This document shows, piece by piece, positions 8,274-16,657 of a stretch of 64,000 nt of DNA. Within the stretch, counting starts at the first letter, position 1, and every line of letters begins with the position of its first letter. The notes beneath the pieces were generated by a model. It did not search any database. It saw only the letters and a program-made list of their open reading frames with translations, and was not told where the DNA came from. Source of the DNA: Rhodospirillaceae bacterium (lineage in GTDB: Bacteria; Pseudomonadota; Alphaproteobacteria; SHVZ01); contig JAEULB010000049.1 of NCBI GenBank assembly GCA_016792585.1, forward strand, positions 1-64,000. Direction: 5' to 3'. A program made the position numbers and the translations under genes.

Positions 8274-8984
8274 ATGGATCTCGACTTCCTCTGGACGACC
8301 TTCGTCCGATTGATCGGCGGCGTCCCGCTGACGCTTCAGCTCGCCTTCTCGTCGATCGTGCTCGGTCTCGCGTTGGCCGTGCTGCTGGCGGTGATGATGC
8401 GAAGCTGGTTCACCCCGCTGGCCTGGGCCGCCGACGGTTTCGTCTTCGTCTTCCGCGGCACGCCGCTCCTGGTGCAGGTCTTCCTGATCTACTACGGCCT
8501 CGGGCAGTTCCGTCCGGTGCTCGACGACATGGGCATCTGGTGGTTCTTCCGCTCGCCCTATTACTGTGCGCTGCTCGCGCTCACGCTGAACACGGCGGCC
8601 TACGGCGCCGAGATCGTCCGCGGCGGGCTGCAGTCGGTGCCGCACGGCCAGATCGAGGCCGCTCGTGCCTTCGGCATGTCGGGCTTCACGCTCTATCGGC
8701 GGATCGTGGCGCCGATCGCGCTCCGCCAGGCGCTGCCGGCCTACGGCAACGAGATCATCCTGATGATCAAGGCGACGTCGCTCTGCTCGACGATCACGCT
8801 GATGGAAGTGACCGGCTTAGCCCACCGGATCATCTCGGAGACCTTCCGGTCGTTCGAGGTGTTCTTTGTCGCCGGCGCGATCTATCTCGCGATCAACTTC
8901 GCGATGAGCCGGCTGATCGGCCTCGCCGAGGCCCGGATCGCGCCGGACCTCGATCAGGCCAGCCGCCCGGCGGAGGTGCATTGA
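8274..8984 (+). CDS. Polar amino acid ABC transporter permease (HisM/OccM type)
   Basis: Second permease of the transporter, expected to form a heterodimer with the 7489 product. The 236-residue protein has the family pattern: VPLTLQLAFSSIVLG, VFVFRGTPLLVQVFLIYYG (the FRGTPLL motif), EAA loop EIVRGGLQSVPHGQIEAARAFGMSG and a C-terminal membrane helix. The start codon lies 5 bp after the previous stop. It ends 4 bp from the convergent katE stop. Confidence 0.94.
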   Translation: MDLDFLWTTFVRLIGGVPLTLQLAFSSIVLGLALAVLLAVMMRSWFTPLAWAADGFVFVFRGTPLLVQVFLIYYGLGQFRPVLDDMGIWWFFRSPYYCALLALTLNTAAYGAEIVRGGLQSVPHGQIEAARAFGMSGFTLYRRIVAPIALRQALPAYGNEIILMIKATSLCSTITLMEVTGLAHRIISETFRSFEVFFVAGAIYLAINFAMSRLIGLAEARIAPDLDQASRPAEVH

Positions 8985-8988
8985 TTTC

Positions 8989-11421
8989 CTAGACGCGCGG
9001 CGGATCCGTCTCGCGCTCGAAGACGCGGTGCCTGGTCAGCGCCTCGACGAATGCCGGCATGGCGGCGGTGAGATCGTCTCCCGTGTGGCGGAGCAGGCCT
9101 GGATCGGCATCGCCCGACGGCAGCTCCACAGGGATGCCCGCCTGGTCGGGAAGAGCGGCCGCGGCCCCAAGCAGCAGGATCGGCTTGCAGTGGCGGTACT
9201 GGTCCTTCAGGAACTCCATCGCGTGGCCGCTCTGCGAGAGCGCCTCGGCCGAGCCGGCGCCATCCGGAACCACCATCGCATCCCACAGCACCGCCGGTGC
9301 CGCCTCGAGCGAGACCTCGATCTCGATCGGGTCGCCGGTCGTGCTGTCGACCTGCCCCATCTTGATGCCGACGAAGCGCGGCACCGCGCCCTGCCCGGAG
9401 AGCGACTGGTGGATGGACTTCGCGGACTCGCCATCGACGCCGTCGGCAACGATCACCGCGACCCGCCAGGTCTTGATCCCCTCGGTGCCGGGGCGGACCG
9501 TCAGCGAAAGCGCCTCGGACGCCTGCACCTCCGGCTTCGCGACCCGCCTCAGCACCTTGGGCAGAGGATCCGGAAGCGCGATCATGCCGAGACCGTCGGC
9601 GACCGCCTGGGCCAGGACGTCATCGACGTTGCGGAGCTGCGCGACGACGCGTTGGCGCACCGCGACCGTCTGCACCTTGGTCAGCTCGAAGCGGAAGGCG
9701 CGGATGATGTGCTGCTTCTCGATCTCGGTCTGGCTGTTCCAGAACAGAGTCGCCTGGGTGTAGTGGTCGGCGAACTTCTCGGGCTTGCCGCGGACCTTGT
9801 GCTCCTCCGCCGGCTGCGGGAAGGAGCGGAAGCCCATCATGCCTGCCTGGAACGGACAGCCGCCGCCCAGCGAATTCGGCTCGTAGGCGACGCGGCCGCG
9901 GGCGATCGCCTGGCGGTGCATCCCGTCGCGCTGGTTGTTGTGCACCTGGGCGACCGGCGCATTGATCGGGATCTCGTGGAAATTCGGTCCACCGAGGCGC
10001 GAGATCTGCGTGTCGACATAGGAGTGGATGCGGCCTGCGAGCAGCGGATCGTTGGTGAAGTCGAGGCCGGGTACGATATGCGCGGCGCAAAAAGCCACCT
10101 GCTCGGTCTCGGCAAAGAAGTTGTCGGGGTTGCGGTTCAGCACCAACCGGCCGATCGGCTGCACCGGCACCAGCTCCTCGGGCACGATCTTGGTCGCGTC
10201 CAGCACGTCGAAGGAGAACCTGTCGGCTTCCTGCTCGGTGAAGACCTGGACACCGAACTCCCATTCCGGATAGGCCCTGGCCTCGATCGCCTCCCAAAGA
10301 TCTCGACGGTGGAAGTCGGAGTCGGCGCCGGAGATCTTGACCGCTTCGTCCCAGGCGAGCGAGTGCGTGCCGGCCGAAGGATTGAGGTGGAACTTGACGA
10401 AGCGGGACGCGCCTTTCTCGTTGATGAAGCGGAAGGTATGGACGCCGAATCCTTGCATCATCCGATAGCTGCGCGGGATGGCGCGATCCGACATCACCCA
10501 CATCAGCATGTGGGTGGCCTCGGGCATCAGCGAGACGAAGTCCCAGAAGGTGTCGTGCGCGGACGCCGCCTGCGGCATGCCGTGATGCGGCTCAGGCTTC
10601 ACCGCGTGGATCACGTCCGAGAACTTCATCGCATCCTGGATGAAGAAGACCGGGATGTTGTTGCCGACCAGGTCCCAGTTGCCTTCGTCGGTGTAGAACT
10701 TGATCGCGAAGCCGCGGACATCGCGGGCAGTGTCGGTCGAACCGCGCTCTCCGGCGACGGTCGAGACGCGGACGAAGACCGGCGTGCGCTTGCCGGCCTC
10801 GGCGAAGATCGAGGCGCGGGTCAGGTGCGTCAGCGGCTCGTAGCACTCGAAGAACCCGTGCGCGCCCGATCCGCGGGCATGGACGACGCGTTCCGGGATC
10901 CGTTCGTGGTCGAAATGGGTGATCTTCTCGCGGAGGATGAAATCCTCGAGCAGCGACGGGCCGCGCAGCCCCTGCTTCAGGCTGTTCTGGTTGTCCGCGA
11001 TCTGAACGCCCTGGTTCGTGGTGAGCGCACGCCCGCTCGAGTCGACCCGCACGCGATCGAGCGGTCCGTTGGTGGGGTTGAAGCTCTTCTGCGGGTTGCC
11101 GTGGCCGACCTTCTCGGAGGCGTTCATTTCCGAGAGCGTGCTGCCGCTCATCGTCGGATGCGGCGGCTCGACCGTCTGCCCGGTCGCCGGCGTCATCGCC
11201 GCGGCGCCGAACTCGCTGGGCTTCGCCGCATTGAACGGGAACGCACCCGCAACCGCTTCGGTGCCGGCGACTTTCGCGGTCGCGGCGTCGACGACGCCTT
11301 GCTTGCGTGCGGAACCGCTGACCGTCGCGCGCGAACCGGGTCGGGCTTTCGGAGGTGAGGACTTTGCGCTTTTGCTGCCGGGCGTGGACTTCGACGAGGT
11401 CTTCTTCTTGCCGGCCGGCAT
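8989..11421 (-). CDS. katE: Large-subunit (clade 2) catalase HPII
   Basis: Haem catalase that disproportionates hydrogen peroxide. The 810-residue protein is of the large-subunit type: a long lysine/serine/alanine-rich tail (about residues 1-130), the catalase barrel with essential His181 ([13 protein letters not shown]) and Asn254 ([13 protein letters not shown]), the haem-ligand tyrosine Tyr468 in [15 protein letters not shown], and from about residue 640 a C-terminal DJ-1/PfpI-like flavodoxin-fold domain. E. coli HPII is 753 residues, so the N-terminal tail is long. It has no signal peptide and is monocistronic, convergent with the ABC transporter. Stationary-phase or general-stress control is typical of the family but not shown here. 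Confidence 0.97.
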   Translation of the reverse strand: MPAGKKKTSSKSTPGSKSAKSSPPKARPGSRATVSGSARKQGVVDAATAKVAGTEAVAGAFPFNAAKPSEFGAAAMTPATGQTVEPPHPTMSGSTLSEMNASEKVGHGNPQKSFNPTNGPLDRVRVDSSGRALTTNQGVQIADNQNSLKQGLRGPSLLEDFILREKITHFDHERIPERVVHARGSGAHGFFECYEPLTHLTRASIFAEAGKRTPVFVRVSTVAGERGSTDTARDVRGFAIKFYTDEGNWDLVGNNIPVFFIQDAMKFSDVIHAVKPEPHHGMPQAASAHDTFWDFVSLMPEATHMLMWVMSDRAIPRSYRMMQGFGVHTFRFINEKGASRFVKFHLNPSAGTHSLAWDEAVKISGADSDFHRRDLWEAIEARAYPEWEFGVQVFTEQEADRFSFDVLDATKIVPEELVPVQPIGRLVLNRNPDNFFAETEQVAFCAAHIVPGLDFTNDPLLAGRIHSYVDTQISRLGGPNFHEIPINAPVAQVHNNQRDGMHRQAIARGRVAYEPNSLGGGCPFQAGMMGFRSFPQPAEEHKVRGKPEKFADHYTQATLFWNSQTEIEKQHIIRAFRFELTKVQTVAVRQRVVAQLRNVDDVLAQAVADGLGMIALPDPLPKVLRRVAKPEVQASEALSLTVRPGTEGIKTWRVAVIVADGVDGESAKSIHQSLSGQGAVPRFVGIKMGQVDSTTGDPIEIEVSLEAAPAVLWDAMVVPDGAGSAEALSQSGHAMEFLKDQYRHCKPILLLGAAAALPDQAGIPVELPSGDADPGLLRHTGDDLTAAMPAFVEALTRHRVFERETDPPRV

Positions 11422-11490
11422 CGAGCATCTCCGTCTTGCGCGTTGAATTGCGCTGTGACAACGGAGCGCGTCTGGAGACGTTCCAAAGAA

Positions 11491-11520
11491 AGACGCGGCC
11501 GCCGATCAGGCGCCGCGTCT
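11491..11520 (-). terminator. GC-rich hairpin with T-rich flanks, end of the small lipoprotein transcript
   Basis: A 9-bp perfect stem AGACGCGGC / GCCGCGTCT is followed by TTTT on the plus strand and by TTTCTTT on the minus strand, so it can terminate in both directions. It lies about 40 bases downstream of the lipoprotein gene at 11563 and just upstream of katE, insulating the two. Confidence 0.7.
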
Positions 11521-11562
11521 TTTCACTTAAGGTACTTCGATCTTCGTGACCCGCACTCTCTC

Positions 11563-11745
11563 TTACCACCTCCGCCGGTGGCGATGACGGCGATAGCCGT
11601 CGTTCTCGAAATAGATGCTGCCGCCGTAATAGCCTGGCGCTCCGTACCCCGGCGCGCCGTAATAGGGATCGCCGTACGGGTAGACGACGCACCCGCCGAG
11701 CAGGCCCGTCGACAGGACCGCCGCCACGGCAAGCAACTTCTTCAT
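11563..11745 (-). CDS. Small Gly/Tyr-rich lipoprotein
   Basis: A 60-residue protein with a lipoprotein signal sequence: MKKLL, a hydrophobic stretch and lipobox LLGGC, so lipidation at Cys19 is predicted. The mature part is rich in Gly, Pro and Tyr (GDPYYGAPGYGAPGYY) and ends in a basic Arg/His cluster. An AAGGTGTCG stretch precedes the ATG and a terminator follows. I do not recognise a named family. It resembles the second tiny lipoprotein at 11872 in size, lipobox and Tyr richness, and the two may be distant paralogues. Confidence 0.75.
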   Translation of the reverse strand: MKKLLAVAAVLSTGLLGGCVVYPYGDPYYGAPGYGAPGYYGGSIYFENDGYRRHRHRRRW

Positions 11746-11800
11746 TTCGACACCTTCCTAAGCGTTCGTTTGCCGCCCGAGGTGTCTGGGCACCGCGAAC

Positions 11801-11867
11801 GGAGATGCGTCGCCGCATCTCCACATGCTACGGGCGCCGTGCGCCGTTCCTGCGCGCCGGCGCCCGT
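11801..11867 (-). terminator. Two tandem hairpins downstream of the second small lipoprotein
   Basis: Hairpin one has a 10-bp stem (ACGGGCGCCG at 11830-11839 with CGGCGCCCGT at 11858-11867), four bases after the stop of the 11872 gene. Hairpin two has a 9-bp stem with a 4-base loop (GGAGATGCG / CGCATCTCC, 11801-11822). No clear U-run follows, so they may act as an RNA 3' end stabiliser or a weak terminator. Confidence 0.5.
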
Positions 11868-11871
11868 TCGT

Positions 11872-12054
11872 CTAATAGTAGCGCGGGCCGTAGTAGTAGC
11901 GGTCGTAGTACTCGCCGTTATACGGGCTGCGGTCGATCACGTAGGTGCCGGTGCCCCGGTCCAGATATGCCAGGTCGCCGCGCGGATATGGGTTGCCGCA
12001 GGCGGCCAGCGTGGTCGCGGTCAGCAGGATCGCTGCGATCGAAAGCTTGCTCAT
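11872..12054 (-). CDS. Small Tyr-rich lipoprotein
   Basis: A 60-residue protein with a signal sequence and lipobox LAAC (Cys19), then a charged, tyrosine-rich mature segment ending YYDRYYYGPRYY. The ATG follows a GGAGGTATG-type ribosome-binding site. The size and layout match the lipoprotein at 11563, though sequence identity is limited. No known domain is visible. Membrane anchoring is a confident inference from the lipobox; function is unknown. Confidence 0.72.
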   Translation of the reverse strand: MSKLSIAAILLTATTLAACGNPYPRGDLAYLDRGTGTYVIDRSPYNGEYYDRYYYGPRYY

Positions 12055-12299
12055 TCATACCTCCAACAGAATCCGCTCGAAGGATTCCAGCCATTGCTCA
12101 ACCAGAAAAACGGGAGGCGACAGGGACCGGTTGCCTTGATGCCTGTGGCATCGACGCGCGGGAATCGCGGTATTTCAGGAGCGATTGTGTCCGAAAAAGG
12201 CGAGTCGCCACATTCGAGATACAGGCGCATACACGGCTTCGGATTGGCTACAACTCGTTAGCAGAGATTTCTACGCTCGCCGCCGAAGCGATGAGAAAA

Positions 12300-12322
12300 C
12301 CTCCGCCCGAAGCAGACGGAGG
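12300..12322 (+). promoter_or_regulatory. Hairpin that would cover the Shine-Dalgarno of the D,D-carboxypeptidase gene
   Basis: CCTCCG (12300-12305) is complementary to CGGAGG (12317-12322), and the latter contains the GGAGG ribosome-binding site located 5 bases before the ATG at 12328. Formation of this 6-bp stem would block initiation. This may be chance in GC-rich DNA. Confidence 0.35.
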
Positions 12323-12327
12323 CGAAC

Positions 12328-13398
12328 ATGCCGGCACGGCGAATTGGTGTGGCTCTTCTTCCGGCCCTTGCCCTGCTGCTGACATTCGTCGCCTCCCCCG
12401 AGGCCGCTCCGCCCCCTCCCTCCTTCGTTGCGACCGAGCGATACGCCTCGATCGTCGTCGACGGGGACAACGGCCGCGTGCTGGCAGCGACCAACGCCGA
12501 CCACACGCTGCATCCGGCGTCGCTGACCAAGATCATGACGCTCTACATGACCTTCGATGCACTGAAGCGCGGCGACCTCTCGCTGAAGCAGGTGCTGCCG
12601 GTCTCCGCGCATGCCGCTGCGATGACGCCGACCGAGCTCGGCCTCAAGGCCGGCGAGACCATCACCGCCGAGCAGGCGATCCTGGGCCTCGTCACCCGCT
12701 CCGCGAACGATGCCGCGGTGGTTCTGGCCGAGGCTCTTGGCGGAACCGAGGCGGAGTTCTGCAAGCGGATGACCGAGCGTGCCTTCGAGCTCGGCATGGA
12801 CCAGACCAACTTCGCCAACGCCTCGGGCCTGCCCAATCCCAGGCAGGTATCCTCGGCGCGCGACATGGCCCTGCTGGCGATCGCGATGCTGCGCGACCAT
12901 CGCGACGAATACCGGTATTTCTCCACCTTCCGGTTCACCTATCGGGGCCGCGCCTACTACAACCACAACCGGCTCCTCGGCCTCTATAAGGGCACCGACG
13001 GGGTCAAGACCGGCTACACCCACGCATCCGGCTACAACCTCGTCGCCTCCTCGGTGCGCGACGGCCGGCGCGTGAGCGGCGTCGTCTTCGGCGGCTCGTC
13101 CGGCTGGGTGCGCGACGCGCACATGATGCAGCTCCTCGACCAGGGCTTCCGCAGCCTGCCGGAGCGCGATCGGAAGCCGTCGGAGAGCGAGACGCTTGAA
13201 GTGTCGACGGCGCGAGATCCGCTCCGTCTCGCCGGTACGGCCGACTTCGACTTCAAGCCGATTCCCGTCGCGGCCGCCCCGGCGGCGACCGTGGCCGTCG
13301 CGGCAGCGCGCGCCCCCGCCAAGAAGGCCGCCGCCCGGCGGTCGCCGCCGAAGGTCCGGGCAATGCTGGTCAAGGCCGGCATGAGCGCAAAAAGCTAG
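12328..13398 (+). CDS. D-alanyl-D-alanine carboxypeptidase (PBP5/6 family)
   Basis: Periplasmic serine peptidase that trims the terminal D-Ala of peptidoglycan pentapeptides. All three penicillin-binding motifs are present: SLTK (Ser65-Lys68), SAN (125-127) and KTG (227-229). An N-terminal signal peptide of about 26 residues is present. The 356-residue protein lacks the usual C-terminal PBP5 beta domain and amphipathic anchor; instead it ends in an Ala/Pro/Lys/Arg-rich tail (APAKKAAARRSPPK). The gene stands alone, with a hairpin downstream. Identification as an S11 peptidase is secure; the exact paralogue (DacA/DacC/DacF) is not. Confidence 0.93.
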   Translation: MPARRIGVALLPALALLLTFVASPEAAPPPPSFVATERYASIVVDGDNGRVLAATNADHTLHPASLTKIMTLYMTFDALKRGDLSLKQVLPVSAHAAAMTPTELGLKAGETITAEQAILGLVTRSANDAAVVLAEALGGTEAEFCKRMTERAFELGMDQTNFANASGLPNPRQVSSARDMALLAIAMLRDHRDEYRYFSTFRFTYRGRAYYNHNRLLGLYKGTDGVKTGYTHASGYNLVASSVRDGRRVSGVVFGGSSGWVRDAHMMQLLDQGFRSLPERDRKPSESETLEVSTARDPLRLAGTADFDFKPIPVAAAPAATVAVAAARAPAKKAAARRSPPKVRAMLVKAGMSAKS

Positions 13399-13414
13399 GC
13401 AATTCCGGGGGATC

Positions 13415-13450
13415 ACGGGCCGCGCCATCGCGGGCTTGTGAGCGGCCCGT
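13415..13450. terminator. Hairpin after the carboxypeptidase gene
   Basis: A perfect 9-bp stem ACGGGCCGC / GCGGCCCGT with an 18-base loop lies 16 bases after the stop codon at 13398. No proper T-run follows, so its terminator strength is uncertain. Confidence 0.5.
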
Positions 13451-13523
13451 CATTTCGCGGGAACGACTCCCACGGTAGGCTTCCCCCAGAGGGAATAACG
13501 GCCGAAACGACGGGAGCGCTTTC

Positions 13524-13973
13524 ATGGTTGCCATCACGATCAACGGCAAGGTCTACAACACCAATGCCGATCCACGGACGCCGCTGCTCTGGGTGCTCCG
13601 CGACGACCTCGGCCTGACCGGAACCAAGTACGGCTGCGGCGTCGCCCAGTGCGGCGCCTGCACGGTCCATATCGACGGCGTCGCCAACCGCTCCTGCCAG
13701 GTGCCGCTGAACTCGGTCGGCCGCCGCAAGGTGACGACGATCGAGGGGCTCGCCGAGAACGGCAAGATGAACAAGGTCCAGGAGGCCTGGCTCGCCCAGG
13801 ACGTGCCGCAATGCGGCTACTGCCAGAGCGGCATGATCATGGCCGCGACCGCCCTCCTCAAGACCACGCCGAAGCCGACCGACGAGGACATCGACGCGGC
13901 GATGACCAACATCTGCCGCTGCGGCACATACCAGCAGATCCGGGCCGCCATCCACGAAGCGGCGAAGGGTTGA
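13524..13973 (+). CDS. [2Fe-2S] small subunit of a xanthine-dehydrogenase-family molybdenum hydroxylase (IorA type)
   Basis: Electron-transfer subunit of a two-subunit molybdenum hydroxylase. The 149-residue protein has both iron-sulfur domains: a plant-ferredoxin-type cluster ([15 protein letters not shown] plus a later Cys) and the all-helical C-terminal cluster (QCGYCQSGM ... CRCGTYQQI). It has no signal peptide, as expected for a subunit exported by piggy-backing on a Tat-bearing partner. It is followed 14 bp later by the catalytic subunit. Together they match isoquinoline 1-oxidoreductase / membrane-bound aldehyde dehydrogenase-type enzymes; the substrate is not identifiable. Confidence 0.93.
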   Translation: MVAITINGKVYNTNADPRTPLLWVLRDDLGLTGTKYGCGVAQCGACTVHIDGVANRSCQVPLNSVGRRKVTTIEGLAENGKMNKVQEAWLAQDVPQCGYCQSGMIMAATALLKTTPKPTDEDIDAAMTNICRCGTYQQIRAAIHEAAKG

Positions 13974-13987
13974 GGGAGGATCCAGCC

Positions 13988-16150
13988 ATGACCACTCAGA
14001 CCGCTCTCAATCGCCGCACCTTCCTCGCCAGCGCCGCCGCCGTTTCCGGCGGCTTCTCGCTGGGCTTCGGCGTGCCGTTCGGCGGGGCCGCGGCGCAGAC
14101 CGCCGACGTGCCCGAGGTCAACGCCTGGGTCGTCGTCAAGGCGGACGACACCGTCGTCATCCGCATCGCCCGCTCCGAGATGGGCCAGGGCACGCTGACC
14201 GGCCTCGCCCAGCTCGTCGCCGAGGAGCTGGAGTGCGACTGGTCCAAGGTGACCACCGAATACCCGACGCCCGGGCAGAACCTGGCGCGCGGCCGCGTCT
14301 GGAAGAACTACTCGACCGGCGGCAGCCGCGGCATCCGCGAGTCCCACGACTACGTCCGCCAGGGCGGCGCCGCCGCCCGCGAGATGCTGGTCCAGGCGGC
14401 CGCCAAGGAGTGGAACGTGCCGGCCGCCGAATGCTCGGCCGCGAACAGCGTGATCACCCACAAGGGCTCGGGCAAGACTACGACCTACGGCAAGGTCGCG
14501 GCCGCCGCGGCGAAGATCGAGCCGCCGAAGGAAGTGAAGCTCAAGGATCCGAAGGACTGGAAGATCGCCGGCAAGGGCCTGAAGCGCCTCGACACCAAGG
14601 ACAAGCTGACCGGCGCCCAGATCTACGGCATCGACCTCAAGCTCCCGGGCATGCTGGTCGCAACCATCCGCGACACGCCGGTCAACGGCGGCAAGCTCAA
14701 GAGCTTCGACGCCGCGAAGGTCGAGAAGATGCCGGGCGTCAAGAAGGTGGTGCAGGTCGAGAACGCGGTCGCCGTGGTCGCCAATACCTTCTGGCAGGCG
14801 CGGACCGCGATCAATGCGCTCCCGGCCGAGTGGGACGCGGGCGCCGGCGGCAAGGTCTCCAGCGACGACATCACCGCGATGCTGGCCGAGGGCCTCACCG
14901 CCGAGAACGCTTTCATCGGCAACAGGGCGGGCGACGCCAAGTCGGCGATCGCCGGAGCGGTGAAGAAGGTCGAGGCGACCTACAGCTATCCCTACCAGCA
15001 CCACGTGACCATGGAGCCGATGAACTGCACGGCTCTCTGGACCGCCGACAAGTGCGAGATCTGGGGACCGACGCAGAACGGCGAGGCGGCGCTCGCCGCC
15101 GCGGCCGAGGCATCGGGCCATCCGGTCGCCAAGTGCGACGTGCACAAGACGCTGCTCGGCGGCGGTTTCGGCCGGCGTGGCCGCTCGGACTACGTCCGCC
15201 AGGCGGTGCTGATCGCCAAGCAGATGCCGGGCACGCCGATCAAGCTCGTCTGGTCGCGCGAAGAGGACATGACGCATTGCGCCTACCATCCGGTGACACA
15301 GTGCAAGCTCACCGCCGGCCTCGACGCCTCGGGCAAGGTCGTCGGCATGCATATGCGCATCTCCGGCCAGTCGATCCTGGCCTCGCTCAATCCGCAGGGC
15401 CTGCAGAATGGCATGGACCCGGTGACCTTCCAGGGTCTCAACCCAGGCGGCGCCGAGGGCCAGTTCGGCTACGAGATCCCGAACCTGCTGATCGACCACG
15501 CGATGCGGAACCCGCATGTGCTGGCAGGATTCTGGCGCGGCGTGAACCTCAACCACAACGCCATCTACGTCGAATGCTTCATCGACGAGATGGCGAAGGC
15601 GGCGGGCCAGGATCCGCTCGAGTTCCGCCTGAAGATGGGCAAGGAACGCCACATGGCGGTGCTCAAGGCGGTCGCCGAGAAGGCCGGGTACGGCAAGGCG
15701 CCGGCCGGGCACTTCCACGGCCTCGCCCAGATCATGGGCTTCGGCAGCTATGTCGCCGCCTGCGCCGAGGTGTCGGTCAGCGACCAGGGCCAGCTCAAGA
15801 TCCACAAGATCGTCGCCGGCACCAACTGCGGCCACGCCGTCAATCCGGCGCAGATCGAGCGCCAGATCGCCGGCTCGTTCGTCTATGGCCTGACGGCCGC
15901 GCTCTACGGCGAGGTGACGGTCAAGGACGGCGCGATCGAGCAGACCAACTTCGACACCTACAACATGATGCGCATCGACGAGATGCCGAAGGTCGAATGC
16001 GTGATCATGCCGACCAACGACTTCTGGGGCGGTGTCGGCGAGCCGACGATAGCTGTCGCGGCCCCGGCGGTCCTGAACGCGATCTTCGCCGCGACCGGCA
16101 AGCGGGTACGCTCGCTGCCGGTGATGAACCACGACCTCCGGAAGGCCTAG
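13988..16150 (+). CDS. Tat-exported molybdopterin-binding large subunit (IorB type) of a molybdenum hydroxylase
   Basis: Catalytic subunit of a periplasmic xanthine-dehydrogenase-family enzyme that hydroxylates an N-heterocycle or aldehyde. The 720-residue protein starts at ATG 13988 with a twin-arginine signal (NRRTFLASAAAVSGG). Molybdenum-cofactor contacts are visible: GPTQNGEAA, GGGFGRRGRSDYV, GFWRGVNLNHNAIYVE, and the catalytic-glutamate loop GGVGEPTIAVAAPAV near the C-terminus. IorB-type enzymes have no FAD subunit and usually pass electrons to a c-type cytochrome. Here the next gene downstream (50 bp, across a UUCG hairpin) is a SoxX-like cytochrome. The substrate is unknown. Confidence 0.92.
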   Translation: MTTQTALNRRTFLASAAAVSGGFSLGFGVPFGGAAAQTADVPEVNAWVVVKADDTVVIRIARSEMGQGTLTGLAQLVAEELECDWSKVTTEYPTPGQNLARGRVWKNYSTGGSRGIRESHDYVRQGGAAAREMLVQAAAKEWNVPAAECSAANSVITHKGSGKTTTYGKVAAAAAKIEPPKEVKLKDPKDWKIAGKGLKRLDTKDKLTGAQIYGIDLKLPGMLVATIRDTPVNGGKLKSFDAAKVEKMPGVKKVVQVENAVAVVANTFWQARTAINALPAEWDAGAGGKVSSDDITAMLAEGLTAENAFIGNRAGDAKSAIAGAVKKVEATYSYPYQHHVTMEPMNCTALWTADKCEIWGPTQNGEAALAAAAEASGHPVAKCDVHKTLLGGGFGRRGRSDYVRQAVLIAKQMPGTPIKLVWSREEDMTHCAYHPVTQCKLTAGLDASGKVVGMHMRISGQSILASLNPQGLQNGMDPVTFQGLNPGGAEGQFGYEIPNLLIDHAMRNPHVLAGFWRGVNLNHNAIYVECFIDEMAKAAGQDPLEFRLKMGKERHMAVLKAVAEKAGYGKAPAGHFHGLAQIMGFGSYVAACAEVSVSDQGQLKIHKIVAGTNCGHAVNPAQIERQIAGSFVYGLTAALYGEVTVKDGAIEQTNFDTYNMMRIDEMPKVECVIMPTNDFWGGVGEPTIAVAAPAVLNAIFAATGKRVRSLPVMNHDLRKA

Positions 16151-16156
16151 AGAGAC

Positions 16157-16178
16157 AGGGGCGGCTTCGGCCGCCCCT
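16157..16178. terminator. UUCG-capped hairpin between the molybdenum hydroxylase and soxX
   Basis: A perfect 9-bp stem AGGGGCGGC / GCCGCCCCT is closed by the very stable TTCG tetraloop, 6 bases after the large-subunit stop. There is no T-run, so read-through into soxX is plausible; it could be a processing or 3'-stability element that separates expression of the two halves of the cluster. Confidence 0.55.
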
Positions 16179-16200
16179 CAGCCTTCCCCGGCCGGTCGAG

Positions 16201-16653
16201 ATGCCGATACGGGACATGCTTCTCGGCGCCATCGTTGCGGCTCTGCTCGCAACCCCTGCTCTTGCCGCTGATCCGCGTCGCCCCTATGTCGTCAATGGCG
16301 ACGAGATCAAGGCCTCGCTGACCGGCCGCGCTGGCGATCCGGCACGCGGCCGCGCTATCGTCGCCAACCGGCAGGTCGGGCTTTGCCTCCTCTGCCACAC
16401 TGGGCCGATCCCGGAGGAACGCTTCCAGGGAGACTTGGCTCCGGATCTCGGCGGCGCCGGCGGCCGTTGGACGGAGGGGCAGCTGCGGTTGAGGGTCGTG
16501 GATGCCGAAAGATTCAATCCGACGACGATCATGCCGCCCTACTTCCGGACCGAGAAGCTTGCCCGCGTCGCCAAGGCGTTCGCCGACAAGCCGATCCTCT
16601 CGGCCGAGCAGATCGAGGACGTCGTCGCCTACCTGGCGACCTTGAAGGACTAG
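16201..16653 (+). CDS. soxX: Sulfur-oxidation c-type cytochrome SoxX
   Basis: Small monohaem cytochrome c of the SoxAX complex, which oxidatively couples thiosulfate sulfur to the carrier SoxYZ in the periplasm. The 150-residue protein has a cleavable signal peptide ending near ALAA, one haem site CLLCH (Cys62, Cys65, His66) and a Met ligand in NPTTIMPPYFR (Met111), which is the SoxX pattern. It is followed 4 bp later by soxY. It could also serve as electron acceptor for the upstream molybdenum hydroxylase; that is inference from position only. Confidence 0.9.
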   Translation: MPIRDMLLGAIVAALLATPALAADPRRPYVVNGDEIKASLTGRAGDPARGRAIVANRQVGLCLLCHTGPIPEERFQGDLAPDLGGAGGRWTEGQLRLRVVDAERFNPTTIMPPYFRTEKLARVAKAFADKPILSAEQIEDVVAYLATLKD

Positions 16654-16657
16654 ACCG

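Noticed and set aside
9028-11358. A 776-codon plus-strand open frame opposite katE
   Set aside because: katE has every catalase residue in place; the opposite frame has no motif and reflects third-position GC bias.
13817-16132. A 771-codon minus-strand open frame opposite the molybdenum hydroxylase
   Set aside because: The sense strand encodes a complete Tat-exported IorB-like protein; the antisense frame has no recognisable domain.
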